Part shown: one piece after another, positions 1-6,142 of the stretch | Layout: each line of letters begins with the position of its first letter | How positions within the stretch are numbered: the stretch's first letter is position 1 | Assembly (NCBI GenBank): GCA_947456845.1 | Contig: CANGUJ010000129.1 | Location: 1-9,267, forward strand | Length of the DNA stretch: 9,267 nt | DNA from: Burkholderiales bacterium | GTDB taxonomy: Bacteria > Pseudomonadota > Gammaproteobacteria > Burkholderiales > JAEUOS01 | Direction of reading: 5' to 3' | Position numbers and translations under genes: made by a program | The notes under the pieces: generated by a model | The model's database searches: none | Told to the model about the DNA's origin: nothing | The model's input: the letters and a program-made list of their open reading frames with translations, nothing else

Positions 1-1
1 C

Positions 2-178
2 GGCACGGCGTTCCGTCGGGGCCGGCCAGACGAGCCGGCTGCGCGCGTCGACCGCGGGCGCTGGCGGGCGCGCGCAGCGCGGTTCGCGGGGCTGGTCGTG
101 GATCGATCGCATTCTCATCCTCTGCCGGATTATGCCGCGCCGCAGCGACTGCGCGGCCGGTTCGCGCATAATCCGTAG
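2..178 (+). CDS. Possible C-terminal tail of an upstream gene (doubtful)
   Basis: The second forward frame is open from the window edge to a TAG at 176-178, giving a 58-residue tail rich in Arg, Ala and Pro. Its stop sits one base before the ATG of the lipoprotein gene at 180, a spacing typical of operon neighbours, which is the main argument for it. Against it, the third forward frame is also open here, and so is a minus-strand frame starting at 112, which has an SD-like GAGG upstream. In DNA this GC-rich, open frames are weak evidence. No domain is recognisable. The rest of positions 1-179 shows no other gene. Confidence 0.22.
   Translation, partial: GTAFRRGRPDEPAARVDRGRWRARAARFAGLVVDRSHSHPLPDYAAPQRLRGRFAHNP
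127..174. promoter_or_regulatory. 9-bp inverted repeat carrying -10-like boxes on both strands
   Basis: GGATTATGC at 127-135 is exactly mirrored by GCATAATCC at 166-174, with a 30-base spacer. Each arm contains CATAAT, one mismatch from the -10 consensus: on the plus strand at 167-172 and on the minus strand at 134-129. The plus-strand box ends 7 bases before the ATG at 180, so transcription could start at or next to the start codon. No good -35 box is visible for either direction. The structure could instead be a regulator site or an RNA stem. The repeat is seen directly; its function is inferred. Confidence 0.35.
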
Positions 179-179
179 C

Positions 180-704
180 ATGCGTCCGGCACGTCGACTG
201 TTTTCGTTCCTCCCTCTGATACTGCTTGCGGCTTGCAGCCCCGCGCTCGACTGGCGCGAGTACCGCATGCCCGACGCCGGCTTCACCATCTTGTTGCCGC
301 AGAAGCCCGCGCAGGCCGAGCGGCGCCTGCAAACGCCCGCCGGCGAGGTGGCCATGCGCATGTATTCCGCGCGCACCGGCGAGCACGTATTTGCCGTCGG
401 GTTTGCCGATTTTCCGGGCGCGGTCGACGCGGCGCTCCTCGAGGCCATGCGCGATGTCCTGGCGGCCAACATCGGCGCACGCATTGCCGCGGAGAGGTCG
501 GTGGCGTCCGGCGCATTCACGGGGCGTGAATTCAGCGCGGTCGGTCAGGTCGGGCGCGCCGGCCAGGCCAAGGCGGCGACCATGCGCGCGCGCGTGCTTG
601 CCAACGACAGGCGCTATGTGCAACTGGTGTCGGTGGGTCCCGACGAAGGCGCGCCGGCGGCGGCTGATGTCGACATGTTCATGACGTCGCTCAAGTCGGA
701 CTGA
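180..704 (+). CDS. Small hypothetical lipoprotein
   Basis: This encodes 174 residues with a lipoprotein signal peptide: Arg residues at 2, 5 and 6, a hydrophobic stretch at about 7-18, and a lipobox LAAC ending at Cys19. The mature protein (Cys19 on) should be lipid-anchored in the envelope. Residues 23-45 (WREYRMPDAGFTILLPQKP) followed by alternating beta-like segments recall small envelope proteins of the DcrB/PsbP-like kind, but this is only an impression and no enzyme motif is seen. The ATG at 180 is preferred over an in-frame ATG at 132 because it places the signal peptide directly at the N terminus. There is no Shine-Dalgarno sequence, and a CATAAT box lies 7 bases upstream, so the mRNA may be leaderless. 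The gene converges on the Bug-family gene with 23 bases between the stops. Confidence 0.75.
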   Translation: MRPARRLFSFLPLILLAACSPALDWREYRMPDAGFTILLPQKPAQAERRLQTPAGEVAMRMYSARTGEHVFAVGFADFPGAVDAALLEAMRDVLAANIGARIAAERSVASGAFTGREFSAVGQVGRAGQAKAATMRARVLANDRRYVQLVSVGPDEGAPAAADVDMFMTSLKSD

Positions 705-727
705 CGGTCCGCGTAGCGCGCGCCGCC

Positions 728-1690
728 CTATTCGCCCTTGAGTCCCTTTTCCTTGACGATCTTCGCCCAGCGCTCGGTCTCGCGGCGCATCATGGCGGTG
801 AGTTCCTGCGGGTTCATGTAGTTGACGGTGAGCCCCTGCTTGTTGAGGGTATCCGCCACATCCGGCTGGCGCACGATATCGCGCAGGGTCGCGGCCAGCT
901 TGTTGACGATGTCCGGCGGCGTCTTGCCGGCGGTGAAGACGGCATACCACACGCTTGCGTTGACATCGCGCGGTCCGCCGGCTTCTTGGATGGTCGGCAC
1001 GTCCGGTGCCGCGGCGACGCGCTTGTCATAGGCCAGCCCAAGCACCTTGAGCCGCCCCTGGCGGACCTGCGGCAGCGCGGTGTGCACCGGCATGAACATC
1101 GCCTCGACGGCGCCGCCGATCACATCGGTCACCGCGCCGGCCGAGCCCCGATACGGAACGTGCAGCATGAAGGTGCCGGTGGCGACCTTGAACAGTTCGC
1201 CGGTCAGGTGCTGCGGCGTACCCACGCCCGGGGACGAGTAGGAGAGCTTGCCCGGCCTGGCCTTGAGCAGGGCGACGAATTCCTTGACATTGGACGCCGG
1301 CACGCCGTTGCCCACCACCAGCGCGAGGTATCCATCGGTCAGGTTGGCGACCGGGGCAAGATCGCGGAACGGGTCCCAGGGCAGCCCCTGATAGATCAGG
1401 GGGTTGAACACCACCGGGCTGGCGGTGACCATGATGGTGTAGCCGTCCGGGGCGGCCTTGGCGACCGCTTCGGTGCCGATGTTGCCCGAAGCGCCGGGCC
1501 GGTTCTCGATGACGACCGGCTGCCCGAGGCGCTCGGTCAGTTTCGGACCGATGGTGCGGGCGATGATGTCCTGTCCGGTGCCTGGCGTGAAGGGAACGAT
1601 GAAACGGATCGGCCGCGTCGGCCATTCCTGGGCGGCGCCCGGGGCGCAGGCAATGGCCAGAAGCAATCCGGCGATGAGTGGAATTCGCAT
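728..1690 (-). CDS. Bug/TctC-family tripartite tricarboxylate transporter substrate-binding protein
   Basis: This 320-residue periplasmic binding protein has the usual Bug-family length. A Sec signal peptide covers about residues 1-20, with likely cleavage after Ala20 in GAA-QEW. Family landmarks follow in order: WPTRPIRFIVPFTPG (23-37), the NRPGASGNIG segment with downstream PDGYT, the SYSSPGVGTPQHL segment and VPYRGSAGAVTD, which form the two ligand-closing lobes. Bug proteins bind carboxylates or other small organic acids and deliver them to TctA/TctB membrane partners. No such partners are in the window, so it is an orphan binding protein of unknown ligand. The first ligand loop reads PGTGQD where PGG is usual. 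It lies 89 bases downstream of fadD on the same strand, so co-transcription is possible but not shown. The ATG at 1690 fits the signal peptide; no clear ribosome binding site is visible. Confidence 0.93.
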   Translation of the reverse strand: MRIPLIAGLLLAIACAPGAAQEWPTRPIRFIVPFTPGTGQDIIARTIGPKLTERLGQPVVIENRPGASGNIGTEAVAKAAPDGYTIMVTASPVVFNPLIYQGLPWDPFRDLAPVANLTDGYLALVVGNGVPASNVKEFVALLKARPGKLSYSSPGVGTPQHLTGELFKVATGTFMLHVPYRGSAGAVTDVIGGAVEAMFMPVHTALPQVRQGRLKVLGLAYDKRVAAAPDVPTIQEAGGPRDVNASVWYAVFTAGKTPPDIVNKLAATLRDIVRQPDVADTLNKQGLTVNYMNPQELTAMMRRETERWAKIVKEKGLKGE

Positions 1691-1731
1691 GTCTTGGCAG
1701 TGAAAGAGGGTTGGGACACCCGGCCGGCATG

Positions 1732-1763
1732 CAACAGCCGCGCCAGCTTTGTAGTGGCTGTTG
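1732..1763 (-). other. 8-bp inverted repeat between fadD and the Bug-family gene
   Basis: CAACAGCC at 1732-1739 is perfectly mirrored by GGCTGTTG at 1756-1763, with a 16-base loop. It lies in the 89-base gap between the fadD stop and the start of the downstream binding-protein gene. No T tract follows on the minus strand, so it is not a standard intrinsic terminator. It could be an attenuating stem, an mRNA-stability hairpin or an operator. A TACAAA box in the loop on the minus strand is a weak -10 candidate for the downstream gene. Confidence 0.35.
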
Positions 1764-1779
1764 GCCGATGACGGCAGGG

Positions 1780-3462
1780 CTATTTCTTGTCGCGCAGCTC
1801 GCGTCGCAGGATCTTGCCGACCGGAGTCTTGGGCAGCTCGGTGCGGAACTCCACGAGCTTGGGCACCTTGTAGCCGGTGAGATGCTGCTTGCAGTGCTCG
1901 ATGACCTGCTCCTTGGTGAGATTCGGATCCTTCTTGACCACCACCACCTTGACGGCCTCGCCGGACTTGTCGTCAGGCACGCCGACGCTGGCGCATTCGA
2001 GGACGCCGGGATGCATCTGCACGACCCCCTCGATCTCGTTCGGGTAGACGTTGAAGCCCGACACCAGGATCATGTCCTTCTTGCGGTCGGTGATGTAGGC
2101 ATAGCCGTTCATGTCCATGTGGCCGACGTCGCCGGTGAGCAGCCAGCCGTCGCGGATCACCTTCGCGGTTTCCTCGGGGCGCTGCCAGTAGCCCTTCATC
2201 ACCTGCGGGCCGCGGATGCAGATTTCCCCGGTGCAGGCTTCGATCGGCCCCTTGCCGTCCCACAGCGGCAGTTCCACGAAGTCGTCGTTGCGGATCGAAA
2301 ATTCCGTGGACGGCAGGGGCAGGCCGATGGAGCCGTTCCATGGCGTGCCCATCGGGTTGATGGATGCGCCCGGCGAGGTTTCGGTCAGCCCGTAGGCCTC
2401 GGTGAGGAACTTGCCGGTCACCTGCTGCCATTTCTCGGCCACCGCTTTTTGCACCGCCGCGCCGCCGCCCAGGACCACCTTGACCTGCTTGAAGTCGAGC
2501 TCGGCGAATCCCGGCGTGTTGAGCAGCCCGTTGAACAGGGTGTTGACCCCGGTGAGGACGGTCCAGGGCCATTTCCGGAGTTCCTCGATGAACGCCGGCA
2601 GGTCGCGCGGATTGGTGATCAGCACGTTGAGGGCGCCCCATTTCATGAACGAGAGCGTCGCGGTGAGGCAGAAGATGTGGTACATCGGCAGCGGGGAGAT
2701 CACAACCTCCTTGCCCTCGACGAAATCGGTCGATGTCCATGCGCCCGACTGGTGCAGGTTGGCCACGATGTTGCGATGGGTCAGCATCGCGCCCTTGGAC
2801 AGGCCGGTGGTGCCGCCGGTGTACTGCAGGAACGCGAGATCGTCCAAGCCCGGCTCGAACGGCTTCATCTGCGCCGCGGCGCCGCGGTCGAGCGCGGCGC
2901 GCATGGTGATGGCGCCGTCGATGCGCCAGTCCGGCACCATTTTCTTCACGTTCTTGATGACGAAGTTGACGATCCAGCGCTTGGGCACCGGCAGCATGTC
3001 GCCGATCTGGGTGGTGATGACATGCTCCACCGGCGTGGCCTTCATCACCTGCTGCAGGGTCGTCGCGAAGTTCTCGACGATGACGATGGCCTTGGCGCCG
3101 GAGTCCTTGAGCTGATGCTCCAGTTCCCGCGGCGTGTACAGCGGATTGACATTGACCACGATCATGCCGGCCCGCAGGATGCCGAAGATCGCGATCGGGT
3201 ATTGCAGCAGGTTGGGCATCATCACCGCCACGCGGTCGCCCGCGGCGAGACCGGGAAGCGACTGCAGGTAAGCGGCGAAGTCGCGGGTCTTGCGGTCGAG
3301 TTCGGCGTAGGTCATCTGCACGCCGAAGTTGGCGTAGGCGGGCAGGTCGCGGAACTTCTCGCAGCAGCTCTCGAACAGGTGCTTGATCGAGCGATAGGCA
3401 CCGTAGTCGATTTCAGCCGGAACGCCCTCGGGATAGTGCTTCAGCCATACTTTGTCGACCAT
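1780..3462 (-). CDS. fadD: Long-chain fatty acid--CoA ligase (FadD)
   Basis: FadD activates long-chain fatty acids to acyl-CoA through an acyl-AMP intermediate, at the inner face of the cytoplasmic membrane. It feeds beta-oxidation and other acyl-CoA uses. The 560 residues match the E. coli enzyme's length, and long blocks look the same: the N-terminal KVWL..YP start, NLLQYP..GILRAGMIVVNVNPLYTP (about 84-111) and the C-terminal LVSGFNVYPNEIE block. Adenylate-forming motifs are intact: P-loop YTGGTTGLSKG at 214-224, YGLTET at 357-362, the FACS signature DGWLLTGD at 438-445, DRKKD at 459-463 and catalytic Lys550 in PVGKILRREL. I chose the ATG at 3462 over the in-frame GTG at 3474 because GGAG (3469-3472) lies 6 bases before the ATG and overlaps the GTG. 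The gene sits 89 bases after the FFLEELY gene and 89 before the Bug gene. Confidence 0.96.
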   Translation of the reverse strand: MVDKVWLKHYPEGVPAEIDYGAYRSIKHLFESCCEKFRDLPAYANFGVQMTYAELDRKTRDFAAYLQSLPGLAAGDRVAVMMPNLLQYPIAIFGILRAGMIVVNVNPLYTPRELEHQLKDSGAKAIVIVENFATTLQQVMKATPVEHVITTQIGDMLPVPKRWIVNFVIKNVKKMVPDWRIDGAITMRAALDRGAAAQMKPFEPGLDDLAFLQYTGGTTGLSKGAMLTHRNIVANLHQSGAWTSTDFVEGKEVVISPLPMYHIFCLTATLSFMKWGALNVLITNPRDLPAFIEELRKWPWTVLTGVNTLFNGLLNTPGFAELDFKQVKVVLGGGAAVQKAVAEKWQQVTGKFLTEAYGLTETSPGASINPMGTPWNGSIGLPLPSTEFSIRNDDFVELPLWDGKGPIEACTGEICIRGPQVMKGYWQRPEETAKVIRDGWLLTGDVGHMDMNGYAYITDRKKDMILVSGFNVYPNEIEGVVQMHPGVLECASVGVPDDKSGEAVKVVVVKKDPNLTKEQVIEHCKQHLTGYKVPKLVEFRTELPKTPVGKILRRELRDKK

Positions 3463-3551
3463 GATCGTCTCCACGGAATGAGGGATGTTGTTGTCTGGGA
3501 GGTTGCTGTCTACGACCCTCTAGTGTCGCCCCGGGCGCGCGCCAGGGAAAG
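3463..3551 (-). promoter_or_regulatory. fadD: fadD leader with ribosome binding site; promoter not resolved
   Basis: This 89-base gap lies between the FFLEELY gene stop and the fadD start. GGAG at 3469-3472, 6 bases before the ATG, is a good Shine-Dalgarno sequence. The gap is long enough for a fadD promoter, but no convincing -35/-10 pair is visible. I could not recognise a clear FadR- or PsrA-like operator by eye. Confidence 0.45.
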
Positions 3552-4289
3552 CTAGGATATCCCCTGATCGGGATTTTCGCCGAACGGATCGGTCCGGGCC
3601 GCGAACAACGCGTCCATCAGCCGCGTTTCGCGCGACTGTATCGTGTCGAGAAAAGCGGCCGCCCCGTCCATGCGCTTGAAGGCGCCGAACCCGCGCTCAA
3701 GGAAACTCTGCAGGTGGGCGAAGCCGGCCGTTCTTGCCGGGCGGCGCATCAGGCGCAGCGTGCCCTCGATCAAGGGCACGCGCGTCAAGGTATCGAGGGC
3801 GTTGCCGACGTGGCGCATCAGGGCGATCTGGTGTTCGCGTGCCGGTCGGTTGGCGCAGGCGCGGTAGGCCCGTGCGTAGGCCTCCCCGGTCAGGGCGGCG
3901 CAGTCCTGCGCCGGCAGTTGCGCCGCGGTGGCCGTGTCAAGCTCCTCGGACAGCGCGTCGAGTTCAACCGCGTCGGCGATGGTGGACAGCGCCGCCGCCG
4001 GCAGCATGGTGGTCAGCTTGGGCAGGATGCGGGCGATGTCGGCATCGCGCCCGGAATAGTCCTTGGGGCCGTACAGGTCGGTCAGAAAAAACAGCGCGGC
4101 ATCCCGGTAGCGCGGATGGTCGAGCAGGTCCGCATAGGTGCCGGCCAGCCGGTCGGCTTGCCAGCGCTTGAGCGCCAGTTGCCGGGCCGCGCGTTCCGGG
4201 TGGCCGAAAGCGTCGCTTCTGGCGGCCGTGAGACGCTCGAGTGAGCGGGCCAGGCGCGTTGCGGCTTCACGCTTGCTTTCGGCGCTCAC
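3552..4289 (-). CDS. FFLEELY-family conserved hypothetical protein
   Basis: The 245-residue product is soluble and mostly helical, with no signal peptide or membrane segment. The segment FFLTDLYGPKDYSGRD (67-82), followed by the ADIARILPKL helix, matches the signature for which the FFLEELY protein family is named. Here the motif reads FFLTDLY. The family has no established function to my knowledge. A longer in-frame reading from 4433 would overlap the upstream lipoprotein gene by 131 bases and add an Arg/Ser-rich stretch unlike a protein N terminus. I therefore place the start at GTG 4289-4287, 13 bases after the lipoprotein stop. No Shine-Dalgarno sequence is obvious, so translation may depend on ribosomes finishing the upstream gene. 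It likely shares an mRNA with that lipoprotein. Confidence 0.8.
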   Translation of the reverse strand: MSAESKREAATRLARSLERLTAARSDAFGHPERAARQLALKRWQADRLAGTYADLLDHPRYRDAALFFLTDLYGPKDYSGRDADIARILPKLTTMLPAAALSTIADAVELDALSEELDTATAAQLPAQDCAALTGEAYARAYRACANRPAREHQIALMRHVGNALDTLTRVPLIEGTLRLMRRPARTAGFAHLQSFLERGFGAFKRMDGAAAFLDTIQSRETRLMDALFAARTDPFGENPDQGIS

Positions 4290-4302
4290 CCGGCCATCGG
4301 AG

Positions 4303-4839
4303 TCACATCGTGCCCCCGTCGGAATTCGGGCTCCACTCCTCCATGTCGAAGCTTTCTCCGCCGGAGACCGCGCGCCCCGCCTTGTCGAAGTTGACCACGA
4401 TCCTGATCTTGCGCATTTGTCCGCCCTCGGCATAGGCGGCGTAGTCCCAGGCCTCGCCGCCGTCCCGCAGCGGAAACACCTGTCCGGGCCGGCCGAGCAG
4501 GCGCGCGACGTCCTCGCGGACGTCCTGCCCCATGCGGATGCGCGCCACCGTGGACACGGTCAAGACCTGGTCGAGCGCGACGAGTTTGCCATTGCGGTCG
4601 AAGCGGGCCATGTAGGTATGGCGGCCCAACGGCCCGCGCGGATACTCCCAGGACTCCACGAAGGATGCGCCGGCGGGCGCGGGATGCACGGCCGCGGGTG
4701 CGCCCATCACCGTACGCACATCGGCCTGGCTCGCGGTGCCGGGATTGAGGGACGATCCGCTGTAGGACGCGCAGCCGGAAAGCCCGAGCGCGACCGCGGC
4801 GGCAACCAGCCGCCTCGCGGGTTGGAGGGAGAAAATCAT
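4303..4839 (-). CDS. Lipoprotein with two BamE/SmpA-like halves
   Basis: The 178 residues begin with a lipoprotein signal peptide (Arg9-Arg10, hydrophobic 11-20, lipobox LSGC with Cys23). Two similar halves follow. Residues about 38-92 run from an ADVRTVMGAP helix through SWEYP to MARFDRNGKLV. Residues about 103-158 run from EDVARLLGRPGQV through EAWDYAAY to IVVNFDKAGRAV. Each half shows the small-outer-membrane-lipoprotein pattern: a helix ending in a Gly-x-Pro turn, an aromatic W-x-Y strand, then a strand ending in F-D-x-x-G-x. BamE itself has one such unit of about 100 residues and helps outer-membrane protein assembly; whether this protein does so is unknown. The ATG at 4839 has an SD-like AAAGGG 7 bases upstream. 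It is the first gene of a minus-strand block and is divergent from the lipase-like gene. Confidence 0.82.
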   Translation of the reverse strand: MIFSLQPARRLVAAAVALGLSGCASYSGSSLNPGTASQADVRTVMGAPAAVHPAPAGASFVESWEYPRGPLGRHTYMARFDRNGKLVALDQVLTVSTVARIRMGQDVREDVARLLGRPGQVFPLRDGGEAWDYAAYAEGGQMRKIRIVVNFDKAGRAVSGGESFDMEEWSPNSDGGTM

Positions 4840-4859
4840 GTCGAAGCCCTTTCAAAAAC

Positions 4860-4865
4860 ATGATA
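4860..4865 (-). promoter_or_regulatory. Candidate -10 box for the BamE-like lipoprotein gene
   Basis: On the minus strand this reads TATCAT, one mismatch from TATAAT. It would place transcription start near 4853, giving a leader of about 14 bases that contains the AAAGGG ribosome site (4852-4847). No strong -35 box is visible at 16-18 bases spacing. Confidence 0.4.
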
Positions 4866-4925
4866 ACGCGATTCCTGCGCCCGACGCTCGCCCCAGGGGA
4901 GGCGGCAGTGTCCGCATGCATGACC

Positions 4926-4931
4926 TACACT
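4926..4931 (+). promoter_or_regulatory. Candidate -10 box for the lipase-like gene, possibly leaderless
   Basis: TACACT here matches the -10 consensus at four of six bases and ends 7 bases before the ATG at 4939. There is no Shine-Dalgarno sequence in between. If the box is used, transcription would start at or very near the A of the start codon. A weak GCGGCA (4902-4907) lies 18 bases upstream as a possible -35. Confidence 0.4.
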
Positions 4932-4938
4932 CGTTCCC

Positions 4939-5805
4939 ATGCTTGCCGCAGCGCTGGTGTTCATCATGGTGGTGGTGGCCGGAATCGCCGGTCCGCTCGG
5001 TATTCCCGCATTGATCGCGGGCATCGTGGCCGCGAGTTTCGTTCTGGCTGGCCTTGCGGCCCCGCCGCGCCCGTCGCCGGCGCGGGCCGGTGCGGCGTCC
5101 CGCATGCGGCTCTGGCTCGGGGAAATCCTCGTTGCCTGCGCGATCATGCTCCTGTTCATGCCTTTCGAGCGGTGGCTGATGCGGCGCGGCGTCAGGGGTT
5201 CGCCCGCCGGACCCGGTCCGGTGCTGCTGGTCCATGGTTATGTGAACAACGCCGGCGCCCTTTTCATCCTTTGGCGCGCGATTAAAGCGGCCGGGCATGG
5301 CACCTACACGCTCAATCTGACGCCGGTGTATTCGGACATCGACGCCTATGCCGACCTGCTGGAACGCAGGCTGGCGGAGGTGCAGGCGTGCGAGAACGGC
5401 AGGCCGGTGGCGCTGGTCTGCCACAGCATGGGCGGGCTGGCGGCGCGCGCCTACCTGCGCAAGCATGGCGGCAAGCGGGTGGCGCGGCTCATCACCCTGG
5501 GCACGCCGCACGACGGAACAGCGCTGGCGCGCGCCGCCATGGGCGAGAACGGCCGCCAGATGCGCCCCGGCAGCGCCTGGCTGCGCGCACTCGCCGCGCA
5601 TGAGCAGGGCGTGTGGCCGTGTCCGGTCACCTCGATCTATTCCCGCGACGACAATATCGTCGTGCCCCAGCTTTCGGCCCACCTGGAGGGCGCGCGCAAC
5701 ATCGCCCTGGACGGCATCGGCCATGTCAGCCTGCCGATGAGTGCCGCGGTGGCGCGCCTGGTGGTGACTGAATTGCCGAGCGGCAGGAGCGCGCCGGCGG
5801 CCTGA
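4939..5805 (+). CDS. Membrane-anchored alpha/beta hydrolase, triacylglycerol lipase/esterase-like
   Basis: This 288-residue protein has an N-terminal membrane region (hydrophobic stretches at about 2-20, 22-41 and 60-74) followed by a lipase-like alpha/beta hydrolase domain from about residue 93. The oxyanion segment is VLLVHGYVNN (95-104). The nucleophile elbow is CHSMGG with Ser163. A LGTPHDGT block follows at 187-194. The acid is Asp237 or Asp238 in YSRDDNIV, and the base is His262 in GIGHVSL. This order is that of bacterial lipases and esterases of the triacylglycerol-lipase/PGAP1-like group, which cut carboxylic esters of acyl chains. The elbow starts with Cys161 where Gly is usual. The membrane region suggests action at the inner membrane; the side facing the catalytic domain cannot be told. 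The gene stands alone, divergent from the BamE-like gene and convergent with the reductase operon. Substrate unknown. Confidence 0.85.
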   Translation: MLAAALVFIMVVVAGIAGPLGIPALIAGIVAASFVLAGLAAPPRPSPARAGAASRMRLWLGEILVACAIMLLFMPFERWLMRRGVRGSPAGPGPVLLVHGYVNNAGALFILWRAIKAAGHGTYTLNLTPVYSDIDAYADLLERRLAEVQACENGRPVALVCHSMGGLAARAYLRKHGGKRVARLITLGTPHDGTALARAAMGENGRQMRPGSAWLRALAAHEQGVWPCPVTSIYSRDDNIVVPQLSAHLEGARNIALDGIGHVSLPMSAAVARLVVTELPSGRSAPAA

Positions 5806-5822
5806 CCCGGCGCCGCGCCGGG
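5806..5822. terminator. GC-rich hairpin between convergent genes
   Basis: CCCGGCG (5806-5812) and CGCCGGG (5816-5822) form a perfect 7-bp stem with a 3-base loop, starting right after the hydrolase stop codon at 5803-5805. The convergent ABM gene ends at 5840, so the hairpin could serve both directions. Neither side has a T tract, so intrinsic termination is uncertain. Confidence 0.45.
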
Positions 5823-5839
5823 CCGGGCGAACCGCGCTT

Positions 5840-6142
5840 TCAGGCGGATTTGCCGAGCAGCGTGAAATGCTCCACCGCCGGCGCGCCGGCGAAGAACGGG
5901 CCGACGATGGCGCGCCAGTCCTGGAAGGCGGGCGAGGCGCGGAAATCCACGGTATGGTTTTCCAGCGTTTCCCAGAAGATCATGAGGACGTAGCGGTCCG
6001 GGCTCTCCACACCGCGGTTGACCTTGTAGCCGCGGAAGCCCTTGGCCTTCGCGATCACGGTTTCGACGCCGCGGATGATGGCTGCGTCGAATTCGGCGCC
6101 GCGGCCGGGGTGGATGCGGATGTCGGCCAGTTCGAGGATCAT
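5840..6142 (-). CDS. ABM-domain (antibiotic biosynthesis monooxygenase-like) protein
   Basis: The 100-residue product is a single dimeric-alpha/beta-barrel domain of the ABM type. An N-terminal strand (LELADIRIHPGR, 3-14) is followed by the helix at 16-34, then FRGYKV, YVLMIFWETLENH (51-63), the F-x-x-S-PAFQDW segment (68-77) and a final strand with EHF (91-93). ABM proteins include cofactor-free monooxygenases, heme-degrading enzymes and many small proteins of unknown role; the exact job cannot be read here. Its ATG overlaps the stop of the upstream reductase by one base (TGATG, 6144-6140), so the two are co-transcribed and probably translationally coupled. This suggests a shared task, for example handling a reactive aldehyde, but that is an inference. 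No signal peptide: cytoplasmic. Confidence 0.87.
   Translation of the reverse strand: MILELADIRIHPGRGAEFDAAIIRGVETVIAKAKGFRGYKVNRGVESPDRYVLMIFWETLENHTVDFRASPAFQDWRAIVGPFFAGAPAVEHFTLLGKSA

Noticed and set aside
705..727. Terminator between the first lipoprotein gene and the Bug-family gene
   Set aside because: Only short GC-rich self-complementary pieces are present, with no T tract and no stem clearly above background.
1646..1690. Lipobox in the Bug-family signal peptide (Cys15)
   Set aside because: The sequence AIAC lacks the usual Leu at -3, and a better signal-peptidase I site follows at residue 20, typical of Bug proteins.
1678..3555. Long plus-strand open frame of 625 codons opposite fadD
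   Set aside because: It is antisense to a clear fadD with all motifs intact. The predicted protein is His/Asp/Val-rich with no domain; such frames arise from codon bias in GC-rich genes.
4290..4433. N-terminal extension of the FFLEELY gene to 4433
   Set aside because: It would overlap the BamE-like gene by 131 bases, and the extra residues are Arg/Ser-rich and read as a shadow of that gene.
4852..5724. Minus-strand open frame of 290 codons opposite the lipase-like gene
   Set aside because: It is antisense to a gene with complete catalytic motifs, and its own product is low-complexity Arg/Ala/Gly/His.
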